A stretch of DNA of 64,000 nt from ZC4RG36 sp964652205. GTDB taxonomy: Bacteria; Chloroflexota; Anaerolineae; Aggregatilineales; Phototrophicaceae. Location: assembly GCA_964652205.1 (NCBI GenBank), contig CAZZAO010000001.1, positions 50,836 through 114,835 of the forward strand. Direction: 5' to 3'. A program made the position numbers and the translations under genes. A model generated the notes under the pieces. That model did no database searches. It was not told where the DNA came from and saw nothing but the letters and a program-made list of their open reading frames with translations. Positions within the stretch are counted from its first letter, which is position 1; every line of letters begins with the position of its first letter. Shown piece after piece: positions 46,736-54,748 of this stretch.

Positions 46736-47858
46736 GAGAAAGACCTGTCCGTTCCTCGGCTTGCTCCGTACCCACGTGGATCACGCCATCCCGCACTTCG
46801 ACGCGATAGGCGTAGACGGGCGCGGCGGCGACGCCATCGACGACCCTGCCGGAAGCCAGATCATATTTCGCATAGTGCCACGGGCAGGTGACGGTGCAGG
46901 CGTCACTATCAACCTGGCCTTCGCTCAATGGCCCGCGCGCGTGCGAGCAGCGGTTGCCGATGGCATAGAGCCTGCCAGCGACGTTAAACAGCGCGACCTG
47001 CTGGCCGCTCAGGTAAACGACTTGCGTCTGTCCGGGTGGGAAGTCCGCCAGCGGGCCGACTTCGATCCACGCCGGGACAATTTTTGCGGCCTCGCGCACT
47101 TTAGCGACCTTCGGCCCGCCGAGCGCGTCGAGCGCTTCGTCGAGCTGCATTCGCACGCAGCTATAGAGCGGGGTATCGCGCACGGTGTACAGGCTCGACT
47201 CCGTCTCGCGTAGCTCCTGTACCAGATCGAGAAAGTCGGACGGTTCGTCAGTCTCAAAGGCGACGACGAAATCCTGATCGTCGAGGCCGAAAGAGTAGGT
47301 CGTATTGAGCTTGACCGCCGGGTATTTGCGCCCGATGCGGATATGTTCGTCCATCACGGCCTGCCGCTCTGCAAACGGCAGCAGATACCACGGGCGGGTC
47401 TTGACGAACGGGTAGACGAACAGGTATTTCGCTTCGCTGGGGGAGATCACCAGCCGCTCGACGTCCTCGTTCGGGTTGTCGCGGATTTCGTAGATCGAGC
47501 GCTTGGTTTGTGACAGGTACGATGTCCCCATACGCAGATAGCCGCCCATGCGCGTCCGCATGATCTCGGTCGCTAGCTCGCCAAAGGGCAGGGGACTTTC
47601 GGCGATCTGCCAGAGCAGCAGCTCGGCGTCGGCGCGGGTTCCCATCAGGCTGTAGGGGCGGAGCAGCATCCGCCGGTTGAAGGTTTCGATGGCTTCGACC
47701 AGCTCAAGTTTATGGTCGGCCTGTTCCTGCGTGGGCAGGCGACGCCAGAGCGGATCGAGGGTGTAGAAAGCGAAGCGGATATATTGACGTTTCGTGGGTT
47801 TGCTGCTGCGCTCATGGGGGGCAGGGCGCGTTTGTGCCGCGCCGATGATCTGCGTCAT
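46722..47858 (-). CDS. hemQ: HemQ (coproheme decarboxylase, chlorite dismutase family) fused to a Rieske [2Fe-2S] domain
   Basis: A 378-residue fusion. Residues about 22-255 are a HemQ/ChdC domain: KRQYIRFAFYTLDPLWRRLP, LVISPSEAKYLFVYPFVKTR, WYLLPFAERQAVMDEHIRIG and FGLDDQDFVVAFETD. HemQ removes two carboxyls from coproheme to make haem b. Residues about 268-365 are a Rieske ferredoxin domain with Cys304-x-His306 and Cys325-Pro-Trp-His328. Single HemQ proteins normally end near residue 250. It is the first gene of the haem operon; GAGGGA lies before its ATG. The Rieske unit may shuttle electrons or sense redox state. Confidence 0.92.
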   Translation of the reverse strand: MTQIIGAAQTRPAPHERSSKPTKRQYIRFAFYTLDPLWRRLPTQEQADHKLELVEAIETFNRRMLLRPYSLMGTRADAELLLWQIAESPLPFGELATEIMRTRMGGYLRMGTSYLSQTKRSIYEIRDNPNEDVERLVISPSEAKYLFVYPFVKTRPWYLLPFAERQAVMDEHIRIGRKYPAVKLNTTYSFGLDDQDFVVAFETDEPSDFLDLVQELRETESSLYTVRDTPLYSCVRMQLDEALDALGGPKVAKVREAAKIVPAWIEVGPLADFPPGQTQVVYLSGQQVALFNVAGRLYAIGNRCSHARGPLSEGQVDSDACTVTCPWHYAKYDLASGRVVDGVAAAPVYAYRVEVRDGVIHVGTEQAEERTGLSHAAS

Positions 47859-48161
47859 GTGATGATCCCTCGATCAACTTCGATTTATTTGTGAAGAAAA
47901 GTGCGAGTAAATGTACATTAACCTCAAGTCTAATGCAAGTTTTAGTAGATTTTCGGAGTATTTTTGTCTGTTTCCATCGACGCTGAGCTGAATTGGCACA
48001 AAATTCCGTTTGCTGTTACAGCGAATGCGCAGTATATTAAAGCCAGCGTGACGAATGCTTTTTATGATGGGACTGGCGAGCTGAAGGAAGGCCGTCCAAT
48101 CCTGACCCACCGAATAATCGACGGGCGCTTAAGCGCAGGCTGTTCCGTCCGCGAGGAACGT
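47859..48161. other. 303-base divergent control region between hemQ and the response regulators
   Basis: This gap lies between the minus-strand haem operon and the plus-strand regulators. It contains the promoter at 48010-48038 for the plus strand. The part nearer hemQ (47880-47960) is AT-rich and must hold the haem operon promoter, but I find no convincing -35/-10 pair there. An in-frame extension of the response regulator back to 47964 has no ribosome site and is not counted. Confidence 0.6.
48010..48038 (+). promoter_or_regulatory. promoter of the response-regulator pair
   Basis: TTGCTG (48010-48015), a 17-base spacer and TATATT (48033-48038) form a strong sigma70-type promoter about 115 bases upstream of the first response-regulator start. 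Confidence 0.65.
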
Positions 48162-48530
48162 ATGATGTCTGAACTGCTCGTGGTTGAGGACGAAGCAAAT
48201 ATTCGCCGATTCGTGGCGAGTAACCTGATCGCGCGGGGCTTCAAGGTCATTGAAGTAGGGGACGCAGAAGAAGGCTTACGCCGGCTGCGCGATAAACCGC
48301 CCGAAGCGTTGATCCTCGACATCCGTCTGCCGAATATGAGCGGGTGGGACTTGCTGGAAGCGATTGCCGATGAGCCAGCCTTGCAGTCGCTTCCGGTCAT
48401 CGTGATGACGGCTTCGGCCACCAATATCAAATTTGGCGAATCTCACTACACCAATGTCGTTCAGTGGCTGGTCAAGCCGATCAGCGCGAGCGATCTGGTT
48501 CGGGCGGTCAAGAAGGCACTGGAACTCTAA
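48162..48530 (+). CDS. single-domain response regulator (receiver only)
   Basis: A 122-residue receiver domain. VVEDEANIRRFV supplies the acidic pocket, LILDIRLPNMSGWDLL the phospho-acceptor Asp, MTASA the conserved Thr/Ser and WLVKPISASDL the Lys. No output domain follows. The start is ATG 48162 after GAGGAA. Fifteen bases downstream is an OmpR-type regulator, so the two are co-transcribed. No histidine kinase is adjacent, so the phosphate donor is unknown. Confidence 0.93.
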   Translation: MMSELLVVEDEANIRRFVASNLIARGFKVIEVGDAEEGLRRLRDKPPEALILDIRLPNMSGWDLLEAIADEPALQSLPVIVMTASATNIKFGESHYTNVVQWLVKPISASDLVRAVKKALEL

Positions 48531-48545
48531 GGACTTTGTCGAATC

Positions 48546-49247
48546 ATGGCGAGTGTGTCTGTCCTGGTCGTCGATGACGATTCCCGACTGCGTAAGCTGG
48601 TCAGAGTCAATTTAGAGCAGCGCGGTTATACCGTCAGGGAAGCATCCAGCGGACGCGATGCGATGGCGGTCATGGAAGCGCAGTTGCCTGATCTGGTGAT
48701 TGTCGATCTGGTCATGCCGGGGATTGGCGGCAATACGGTCTGCACCTGGATCCGTGAACGCTGGGATATTCCGATCATCGTCCTGAGCGCGCACGACGAC
48801 GAAGACCGCAGGGTTGAGGCGCTCGACGCTGGCGCGGATGACTTCATCAGTAAGCCCTTCGGCCAGAAGGAATTTATGGCTCGTATCCGCGCGATGATTC
48901 GGCGCATTACGCCGATACCGGACAGCGCGTCTGCGGCGGAAGAAAAACTCCAGTTTGGCGACCTGACGATTAATCTCAAGGCGCGCCGTGCGTTCGTCGA
49001 AGGCAAGGACATTCACCTCACGCGCACTGAGTTCGCGCTGCTGGCCGAACTGGCCCAGAACCTCGATGCCGTGCTGACCCACGACGAGCTGTTAGTGCGC
49101 GTATGGGGCGAAGAATATCGCGGTTCCAGCCATTATCTGCATGTTTATTTCGGGCGCATCCGCAAAAAGATCGGTGAGCCAGCCAGCATTTACCTCGAAT
49201 CGGTCCCCGGCATCGGCTACATTCTCCATTCTCAGGCTCCCGTCTGA
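48546..49247 (+). CDS. OmpR/PhoB-family response regulator
   Basis: A 233-residue DNA-binding response regulator. The receiver (about 1-120) has VVDDDSRLRKLV, phospho-acceptor VIVDLVMPG and FISKPFGQKEF. The C-terminal winged helix (about 135-230) shows LTRTEFALLAELAQN and RVWGEEYRGSSHYLHVYFGR. Likely targets include the genes around it or the haem operon, by position only. It is an orphan: no kinase lies in the window. Confidence 0.95.
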   Translation: MASVSVLVVDDDSRLRKLVRVNLEQRGYTVREASSGRDAMAVMEAQLPDLVIVDLVMPGIGGNTVCTWIRERWDIPIIVLSAHDDEDRRVEALDAGADDFISKPFGQKEFMARIRAMIRRITPIPDSASAAEEKLQFGDLTINLKARRAFVEGKDIHLTRTEFALLAELAQNLDAVLTHDELLVRVWGEEYRGSSHYLHVYFGRIRKKIGEPASIYLESVPGIGYILHSQAPV

Positions 49248-49462
49248 GGCAGTCAGCGCATCCCCGTAAACCTGAGCTTCGCAGTAACTGGCAGAGTCTC
49301 AATGTATTTTAGACTTTGTTTAGTTCTGGTTTGGAACTTATTGAGGTCATCAGGGCTACTCTAAGCCTATCAGGCGCTGCGAAGCTGAAAGGCTCGCGCG
49401 CTGACGTCAAGAAGTCCCGAATACCTCCGGGACACAAACATGATTGGTCTAAGGAGTATCAT

Positions 49463-49957
49463 GTGAGCGACCTCATCTGCATCAGCCACCTTCGTTGGGA
49501 TGTTATGCAGCAGCAGCCTCAATATCTTCCGGCACGGCTTTCGCGCCAGCGCCGTATTCTGTTCGTCGAGCGCCCGATCTGCGATTCTGCCGCTATCGAG
49601 CCGCGCCTCGATGCCGAGGAAGTCGAAATGACGGAACTGCCGCCGGTGACTGTGCTGCGTCTGGCTGTGCCGGAAGCCTGCTTCCGCGAGATTGCCCACG
49701 ATGACCCTCAGATTCAGCCGATCTACGGGCGGATGCTGGCCGAGTACCTCGAAGCCGAGCGCTATCGGGACGTCATTCTCTGGCTGTACGACGCTGCTGC
49801 GGCGAGCTATGTCACCGGGTTGCCGCACAAGCTGCTGGTCTATGACGCGATGGAAGCGCTGGATGCTGCGTCCCCCGGCGACGCCGAGGCCAGCCTGCTT
49901 CAGAAGGCCAACATTATCATCTACCGCCGCAGTAAGTCGATGACTGCTGCTGTCTGA
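49463..49957 (+). CDS. short glycosyltransferase N-terminal-domain-like protein
   Basis: A 164-residue protein starting at GTG 49463 with AAGGAG eight bases upstream. SDLICISHLRWDVMQQQPQY followed by RILFVERP matches the first strand and helix of GT1/GT4-type glycosyltransferases that usually run to about 380-400 residues, and LLVYDAMEALD then ANIIIYRRSKSM matches the end of their N-terminal Rossmann domain. The nucleotide-sugar domain is absent, and a terminator follows at 49990-50018, so it is either a decayed gene or a stand-alone half. A short hairpin (49414-49433) lies in its 5' leader. Confidence 0.75.
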   Translation: MSDLICISHLRWDVMQQQPQYLPARLSRQRRILFVERPICDSAAIEPRLDAEEVEMTELPPVTVLRLAVPEACFREIAHDDPQIQPIYGRMLAEYLEAERYRDVILWLYDAAAASYVTGLPHKLLVYDAMEALDAASPGDAEASLLQKANIIIYRRSKSMTAAV

Positions 49958-49989
49958 GCCAGCGCGCGTTTCGCCTTCGGCATGTCGAT

Positions 49990-50018
49990 AACGGCAGACC
50001 ATACCCGGTCTGCCGTTT
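49990..50018 (+). terminator. terminator after the short glycosyltransferase gene
   Basis: An 11-base perfect stem, AACGGCAGACC (49990-50000) with GGTCTGCCGTT (50007-50017), has a six-base loop and only a short T tail. It lies 33 bases after the stop. Confidence 0.7.
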
Positions 50019-50153
50019 GCGTTGCTGGCCTTAATGGTCGGTAAGACTTCTGGTAGATTTCAGCCCCCGGTGTACAATCGTAAGTATCCAGTCGAGTGGG
50101 GCGATTCCTCGATTCTCCAACCTGCTCCGCGCTGCGTGACAAGAGGATATTCT

Positions 50154-51191
50154 GTGCAAAACTGGTACTATGCGACCTTTGCCGACATCCTGACGGACAT
50201 TGAGCGCGGGTTGAAAACGCTGCTGACCGACCGACCGCGCGACGCTTCGCTGCTGTGGGAGATGGTCGATCATCACTTCGGCTGGACGTCGGCTGAGAAC
50301 AGCGCTGTCAGAATCAGCGGCAAGCGCACGCGGCCCCTGTTGGCGCTGCTGGTCGCGCGCAGTCTGGTCGGCCATTACGATCATGCCCTGCCCGCCGCGC
50401 TGGGTATCGAAATCATCCATAATTTCACGCTGATTCATGACGACGTGATGGATCGCTCGGATGAGCGACGCAACCGCAAAACCGTCTGGTCGCGGAGGGG
50501 AACGGCGCAGACGATCAACGCGGGTGACGGCCTCTATTCGCTCGGCATGTCGGCGCTCCTCGATCTGGTGCGCCGGAACGTCGCCCCCGAAAAAGTCCTC
50601 GACGCGCTGGCGCTGATCCTCGATGCCTGCCTGCAAACGGTCGAGGGCCAGATCATGGACATTGAGTTCGAGCAGCAGCTTGACGTCACGCCCGAAGATT
50701 ATATTCAGATGGTTGGCCTCAAGTCGGGCGCGCTGATCGAGTCGAGCGCTCGGATGGGCGCGCTGCTCAGTACCGACGACACCTCGATGGTCGATGACTT
50801 TGGCGCGTTTGGTCGCAACCTCGGGATCGCTTTCCAGGTCTGGGACGATTATCTCGGCATCTGGGGTCAGGCCGACCTGACCGGAAAATCGACCACCAGC
50901 GATATCGAGGATAAGAAGAAAAGCTACCCGGTGCTGATGGCTTTTCAGCGCGCTGATGCCCGCCGCCGCAGCGACCTGATGGCCGTCTATCAGAAAGACG
51001 TGCTTCAGCCGACCGACGTCAGCGTGGTCGTCGATATTCTGGCCGAAGTCGATGCGCAGCAGCACACCCGCAACATGATCGACGCCTATTATCAGGCGGC
51101 GCTGGCGGCGCTCGACCGCATCCCGATTCACAACGCCGATTTCGACCGCCTGCGCGAGCTATCCGCATTCCTGATCGACCGCAGCTACTAA
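50154..51191 (+). CDS. polyprenyl diphosphate synthase
   Basis: A 345-residue trans-isoprenyl diphosphate synthase. The first Asp-rich motif is in IHNFTLIHDDVMDRSDERR and the second in FQVWDDYLGIWG; GKRTRPLLALLVA and LKSGALIESSARMG are further family blocks. GTG 50154 is used because AAGAGGA lies six bases ahead. It extends isoprenoid chains and could supply the side chain for the menaquinone made by the men genes at the left end, or carotenoid or lipid-carrier precursors. Chain length cannot be set from the visible motifs. Confidence 0.93.
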   Translation: MQNWYYATFADILTDIERGLKTLLTDRPRDASLLWEMVDHHFGWTSAENSAVRISGKRTRPLLALLVARSLVGHYDHALPAALGIEIIHNFTLIHDDVMDRSDERRNRKTVWSRRGTAQTINAGDGLYSLGMSALLDLVRRNVAPEKVLDALALILDACLQTVEGQIMDIEFEQQLDVTPEDYIQMVGLKSGALIESSARMGALLSTDDTSMVDDFGAFGRNLGIAFQVWDDYLGIWGQADLTGKSTTSDIEDKKKSYPVLMAFQRADARRRSDLMAVYQKDVLQPTDVSVVVDILAEVDAQQHTRNMIDAYYQAALAALDRIPIHNADFDRLRELSAFLIDRSY

Positions 51192-51287
51192 ACGCGGAGA
51201 CTCGGGTTTCTGGCGCGCCGTAACCCTGAACCGACAGGGCAATCACATCAAAGTCACAACTCAGGCTATAAAAGGTCATGAGGGTTT

Positions 51288-51315
51288 GTAGGGGTGCAGC
51301 GCGCTGCGCCCCTAC
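51288..51315. repeat. GTAGGGG-type palindrome
   Basis: GTAGGGGTGCAGC (51288-51300) and GCTGCGCCCCTAC (51303-51315) pair over 13 bases with one mismatch and a two-base centre. A partial relative, GTAGGGGCTGATGCCTCATG, lies at 51519. Confidence 0.75.
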
Positions 51316-51434
51316 GTTACCGTTGACCCTGGATAAGCCGATATGAGCTTCCTTGAAACTCCGATAAATTTGATGTGTTTGCCCTGTCTAAACCGGCATC
51401 CTGCTGCGAGCGATTGCAGCCTGTTATTCCGTCG

Positions 51435-51454
51435 GGGCGCGATTGTTCGCACCC
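51435..51454. repeat. GGGCGCGA-type palindrome (copy 2)
   Basis: GGGCGCGA (51435-51442), loop TTGT, TCGCACCC (51447-51454), with one mismatch. It is a relative of the copies at 20134, 54109 and 62256. Confidence 0.65.
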
Positions 51455-51458
51455 GCCC

Positions 51459-51500
51459 GCCCTCACCCCAGCCCCTCTCCCGGTGGGCGAGGGGAGAAAA
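51459..51500. repeat. CCCTCACCCC-type palindromic element, intergenic copy
   Basis: GCCCTCACCCCAGCCCCTCT, then CCCGGTGGGCGAGGGGAGAAA. It is the same element as found inside hemY and hemA, here outside any gene. Confidence 0.8.
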
Positions 51501-51766
51501 ACACGCCAGCGCAATTTCGTAGGGGCTGATGCCTCATGCCCGGTATTGCTGCTGTCCACCAACTCAGGATGGATGTGGCTGCAAGCGGGCTTTTGCTGAC
51601 GGCCACGAAAAACCGCGCCCGTACAGACGATGTGAGCCAGCGCTGCTAGCGACAACGGCGCAGGCGCATATCTTAAGCCTGTCTGCCGCTGCCCTGGTCT
51701 ATCCTTGAAGCAGGCACGCGCAGCCGATTCCGCGCTGTCGCCTGCCCGGCTAGATTGGAGCGCTCG

Positions 51767-52831
51767 ATGAAACAGACAGGCATCTCGCGGCGAGACTTAT
51801 TGAAGCTGATGTCCCTCGGCCTGAACGGGCTGGCGCTGAACAGCCTGCTGCCCGCGCGGGCGCAGGAAACCGTCTATGCCGAAGACGTCGCGCTCTCGGC
51901 AGCAGAGATTTTGCGGGCGCGCGCGGCTAACCTGCGTTTTGCCTTCAACCTCGATCAGACATCGTCCGATTACAGTCAGGTGATTGTCTACGCGGCGCGG
52001 CGCGCTTCGACCGAATATGGCATCACGCTCGATGTCAACAGCGCCGCCGGTAATGCCAGTATTCAGGCAGCGGCCATGTCGTCGCAGGTCAAGCTGGCTT
52101 ACGACGGCATCTTCACCCTGGCTGTGGATACTCTTGCACTGGCCGATGCGCTGGAGCAGGCTAATCAGGCCAGCATTCCTGTGATGATGAACGGCGGTCA
52201 GCCGCCGCGTGGTCAGCTTCTGGCGCAGATAAACTCGACCAATGATCTCGGCTGTTATCAGGCGGCAGCCGCGCTGATCCAGTCGGTCGGCAGCGCGGGC
52301 AAAATCGCCGTCCTCTCGTCGGGCCGCGACCTGAGCATTTACCGCAATGCCGAGCGCGGCGCGCTTCAGGCGATCAGCGAAAGCGGAATGCAGCTTGTCG
52401 ATCTGGCTGCTACGGTGGATGAAGCGGATGCCCATCAGGTCAGCGCGGCGCTGCTTCAGTCGCATCCTGACCTGTCGGCGATCTTCTGCACCTGGGTCGA
52501 GGCGGTCAATGGCACATTGGTCGCTATCAGCGAAGCGGGGAGCAGCGTCCAGCTTGGCGGGTTTGGCGCGGACGGTGACGCCTTCAGCGCGTTTGCCGCC
52601 AGCAGTCCGACTCTCGTCTCGGTCTCCGGGGAGCGCGCGTCGGTCATCGGTCGATCTGCCATCAACGCGCTCTGCAAAGGCTTCCTCGGCTCGCCCGTGG
52701 CTGCCGAGCTGGTTGTGCCGACGGTGCTCGTCAACCCCTCGAACTATCAGCAGCGCTGGAATGAGATGTATCCCAACCTGCGCGCGCCGTGGGAAGGGCA
52801 GAAGCCGACCGCTACGCCTGCGACTCCCTGA
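51767..52831 (+). CDS. sugar-type periplasmic binding protein (RbsB-like), Tat-type signal
   Basis: A 354-residue binding protein of the type 1 periplasmic-binding fold (ribose/galactose group). The N-terminus has a twin-arginine signal (SRRDLLKLMSLGLNGLAL), so it is probably exported folded. Core motifs include FTLAVDTLALADALEQAN and IPVMMNGGQPPRGQLLAQ. The C-terminus is a Thr/Pro tail (PTATPATP). No permease or ATPase lies beside it, so it may work with transport genes elsewhere or act as a sensor. Confidence 0.85.
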   Translation: MKQTGISRRDLLKLMSLGLNGLALNSLLPARAQETVYAEDVALSAAEILRARAANLRFAFNLDQTSSDYSQVIVYAARRASTEYGITLDVNSAAGNASIQAAAMSSQVKLAYDGIFTLAVDTLALADALEQANQASIPVMMNGGQPPRGQLLAQINSTNDLGCYQAAAALIQSVGSAGKIAVLSSGRDLSIYRNAERGALQAISESGMQLVDLAATVDEADAHQVSAALLQSHPDLSAIFCTWVEAVNGTLVAISEAGSSVQLGGFGADGDAFSAFAASSPTLVSVSGERASVIGRSAINALCKGFLGSPVAAELVVPTVLVNPSNYQQRWNEMYPNLRAPWEGQKPTATPATP

Positions 52832-52858
52832 CCGGGATTGGGCTGCGTGTTTTTGGCG

Positions 52859-54010
52859 TCAGGCAAGGACGTGGTCGAAGCGCGCCAGCTTAAAGGTCTC
52901 GATATCGTAGGTCGATGCCCCGTCGATGGCAAGCTGCGTCAGAATTTCGCCGACGACGCCGCTGAATTTGAAGCCATGACCGGAGCAGCTTGACGACAGG
53001 ATGACGTGTGGATAGAGCGGGTGTCTGTCGATGATGAAATGCTCATCGGGCGTATTGGTGTACAGGCAGACACGGGCATACGTCAGCGGCGCGTCGCCCG
53101 CCGGGATGTGGCGGCGGAAAAATTCGCGCACCCGGTCGATGATGTCCTGATTGATCGCGCGATCCATCGTATCCGGGTTATCGGCGATGGTTCCGCCGTG
53201 CAGCCCGGTCTTGAGGCCGGAGCCGTTGACGCTCGGCAGGCCGTAGGTCCAGAGGCCAAAATCTTCGCGCTGATGGGCGATGAATACCGGGAAGCGCCCC
53301 GCCTCATAGTCGCGGGCTGGCTGCGCGTCGAAATAGCATTCCTGCGTCTTGATGATCGTCAGCGGCACGTTGAGGCCAATCGAAGCGAACATCATTTTTG
53401 CCCACGCGCCCGGCACGAGGATCAATCTAGCTGCCGTGTAGCGCGCATCTGGCGTTTCGACTTCGACGCTGTCCTCGTGGATCGTCAGCTTGCGCAGCGG
53501 CGCATGTTCGCGCACAACCGCGCCGTGCTTCTGCGCCAGCGTGACGTGAGCGCGGACGCATTTCGAGGCGAACAGCGCCCCGGCGTCGGCCTGATAAATG
53601 CCAATCATGTTGTCGTCGAGGCGAAACTGCGGGAAGCGGGCGTGCGTTTCTTCCGGCGTCAGCAGGTCGAACGGCACGTTCTGACTGTTCAGGCTGTCGA
53701 TGGTTTCCTGCATCGAGCGCTCATCCACCGCGCCGAAATCGAGGCCGCCGGTCTGCACCCAGAGCGACTCGCCGATTTCCTGCTCCAGCGCCTTCCATGC
53801 CGGGAAAGCGTGCTTCGCCAGATTGACATAAACCGGGTGATCGTAGGCAAAGCGGATAATCCGCGACTGGCCGTGAGAGCTGCCATGCTGATGGTCGATC
53901 TCGAACTGTTCCAGCAGCAGCGTTTTCTTGCCCGCCTTCGCCGAGTGGTAGGCCGCAGCGCTGCCGACTGCGCCCGCGCCGACCACGATGACATCATAAG
54001 AATCACTCAC
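52859..54010 (-). CDS. SolA/sarcosine oxidase-family FAD oxidase (N-methyl-amino-acid oxidase)
   Basis: A 383-residue DAO-family flavoenzyme. The FAD Rossmann motif is VIVVGAGAVGSAAAYHSAKA, followed by HQHGSSHGQSRIIRFAY, the classic start of monomeric sarcosine and N-methyltryptophan oxidases. The Cys in CLYTNTPDEHFIIDRHP corresponds to the covalent FAD site, and CSGHGFKFSGVVGE closes the domain. It would oxidise sarcosine or another N-methyl amino acid, releasing formaldehyde and hydrogen peroxide. Confidence 0.92.
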   Translation of the reverse strand: MSDSYDVIVVGAGAVGSAAAYHSAKAGKKTLLLEQFEIDHQHGSSHGQSRIIRFAYDHPVYVNLAKHAFPAWKALEQEIGESLWVQTGGLDFGAVDERSMQETIDSLNSQNVPFDLLTPEETHARFPQFRLDDNMIGIYQADAGALFASKCVRAHVTLAQKHGAVVREHAPLRKLTIHEDSVEVETPDARYTAARLILVPGAWAKMMFASIGLNVPLTIIKTQECYFDAQPARDYEAGRFPVFIAHQREDFGLWTYGLPSVNGSGLKTGLHGGTIADNPDTMDRAINQDIIDRVREFFRRHIPAGDAPLTYARVCLYTNTPDEHFIIDRHPLYPHVILSSSCSGHGFKFSGVVGEILTQLAIDGASTYDIETFKLARFDHVLA

Positions 54011-54108
54011 GCTGCTCTCCTTCGACCCGCGCGCCGGACGCGCGGCGCTGCCTGTGAACTCAACGAAGCTCGTATCTCATTGTTTTGAGTGAAGATTTTT
54101 TATGCGCG

Positions 54109-54126
54109 GGCGCGAAAAATCGCGCC
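54109..54126. repeat. GGCGCGA-type palindrome (copy 3)
   Basis: GGCGCGA (54109-54115), loop AAAA, TCGCGCC (54120-54126), in the gap between the SolA-like gene and the small membrane protein. Confidence 0.7.
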
Positions 54127-54250
54127 TCGACAGAAGGCAGATAGCCCCTGTGCCGATAGTCTAGCGCAGACTGTCCGGCAGGCCAAAGCGGGAAACAGGC
54201 GCGGCGTCAGCTATCCAGCGGGCCTATTTCGAGACGCGGGCCGGTTTCCG

Positions 54251-54688
54251 TTAACTCGGTTGACCCTGAACGGCGACCAGCCCGAACTGGATGGCGAGAG
54301 CGAGGACGGCGCACCACAGGCACGCGCCGAGCGTCATGGCGACGAACACCCGGCGCGGCGGAGCGTCGAGCGAGAGCGCAATCGCCGCGCCGATCTGTGA
54401 GCCAGTCGTGACCGGCGCGAGCAGCGCCAGCCCGATCAGCCCGTATTTGTCCCAGACTTTGCGGACGGTACTGTTCGGGTTGCCGCTGATCTTGCTGCCG
54501 AAGCGCTTGAGCAGCCAGTCACGGACAGGCTGGCCGAGAATCAGCACCAGCGCCACGCCGACCGCGTAGCTGACCGCCGCCGTCACGCCGATGATGGCTG
54601 GCGGCAGGCGCAGGCCGACGCCGACTGGAAACGCGCCCCACAGCGACAGAAATGCCACGGCGAACACGCTGATGACCTGAGCGATCAT
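54251..54688 (-). CDS. small multipass membrane protein, Sm_multidrug_ex-like
   Basis: A 145-residue membrane protein with about four helices. FLSLWGAFPVGVGLRLPP, KYGLIGLALLAPVTTGSQIG and the Pro-rich first loops match the small multidrug-export (COG2426-like) family. The family's real substrate is not established. The start is ATG 54688 with GAGG upstream. It stands alone between an oxidase and an inositol-phosphatase family gene. Confidence 0.8.
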   Translation of the reverse strand: MIAQVISVFAVAFLSLWGAFPVGVGLRLPPAIIGVTAAVSYAVGVALVLILGQPVRDWLLKRFGSKISGNPNSTVRKVWDKYGLIGLALLAPVTTGSQIGAAIALSLDAPPRRVFVAMTLGACLWCAVLALAIQFGLVAVQGQPS

Positions 54689-54748
54689 GAGTCCTCACTT
54701 TCGGCAGGCGCGTCGGCGTGGCGGCGTAGGGGGGCTGGACGCCAACGG

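Larger units (their letters stand above)
51192..51766. other. 575-base intergenic gap filled with palindromic elements
   Basis: No credible gene is present. In order it holds a GTAGGGG-type palindrome (51288-51315), a GGGCGCGA-type palindrome (51435-51454), a CCCTCACCCC-type element (51459-51500) and a partial GTAGGGGC element (51519-51542). The rest, up to the binding-protein gene at 51767, shows no frame with a ribosome site. Confidence 0.75.

Noticed and set aside
47920..47945. Possible SoxR-type operator (CCTCAAG) upstream of hemQ
   Set aside because: Only one half-site is present; the expected inverted CTTGAGG partner is missing.
47964..48161. N-terminal extension of the receiver-only response regulator
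   Set aside because: The extra 66 residues are not receiver-like, lack a ribosome site, and contain the promoter at 48010-48038.
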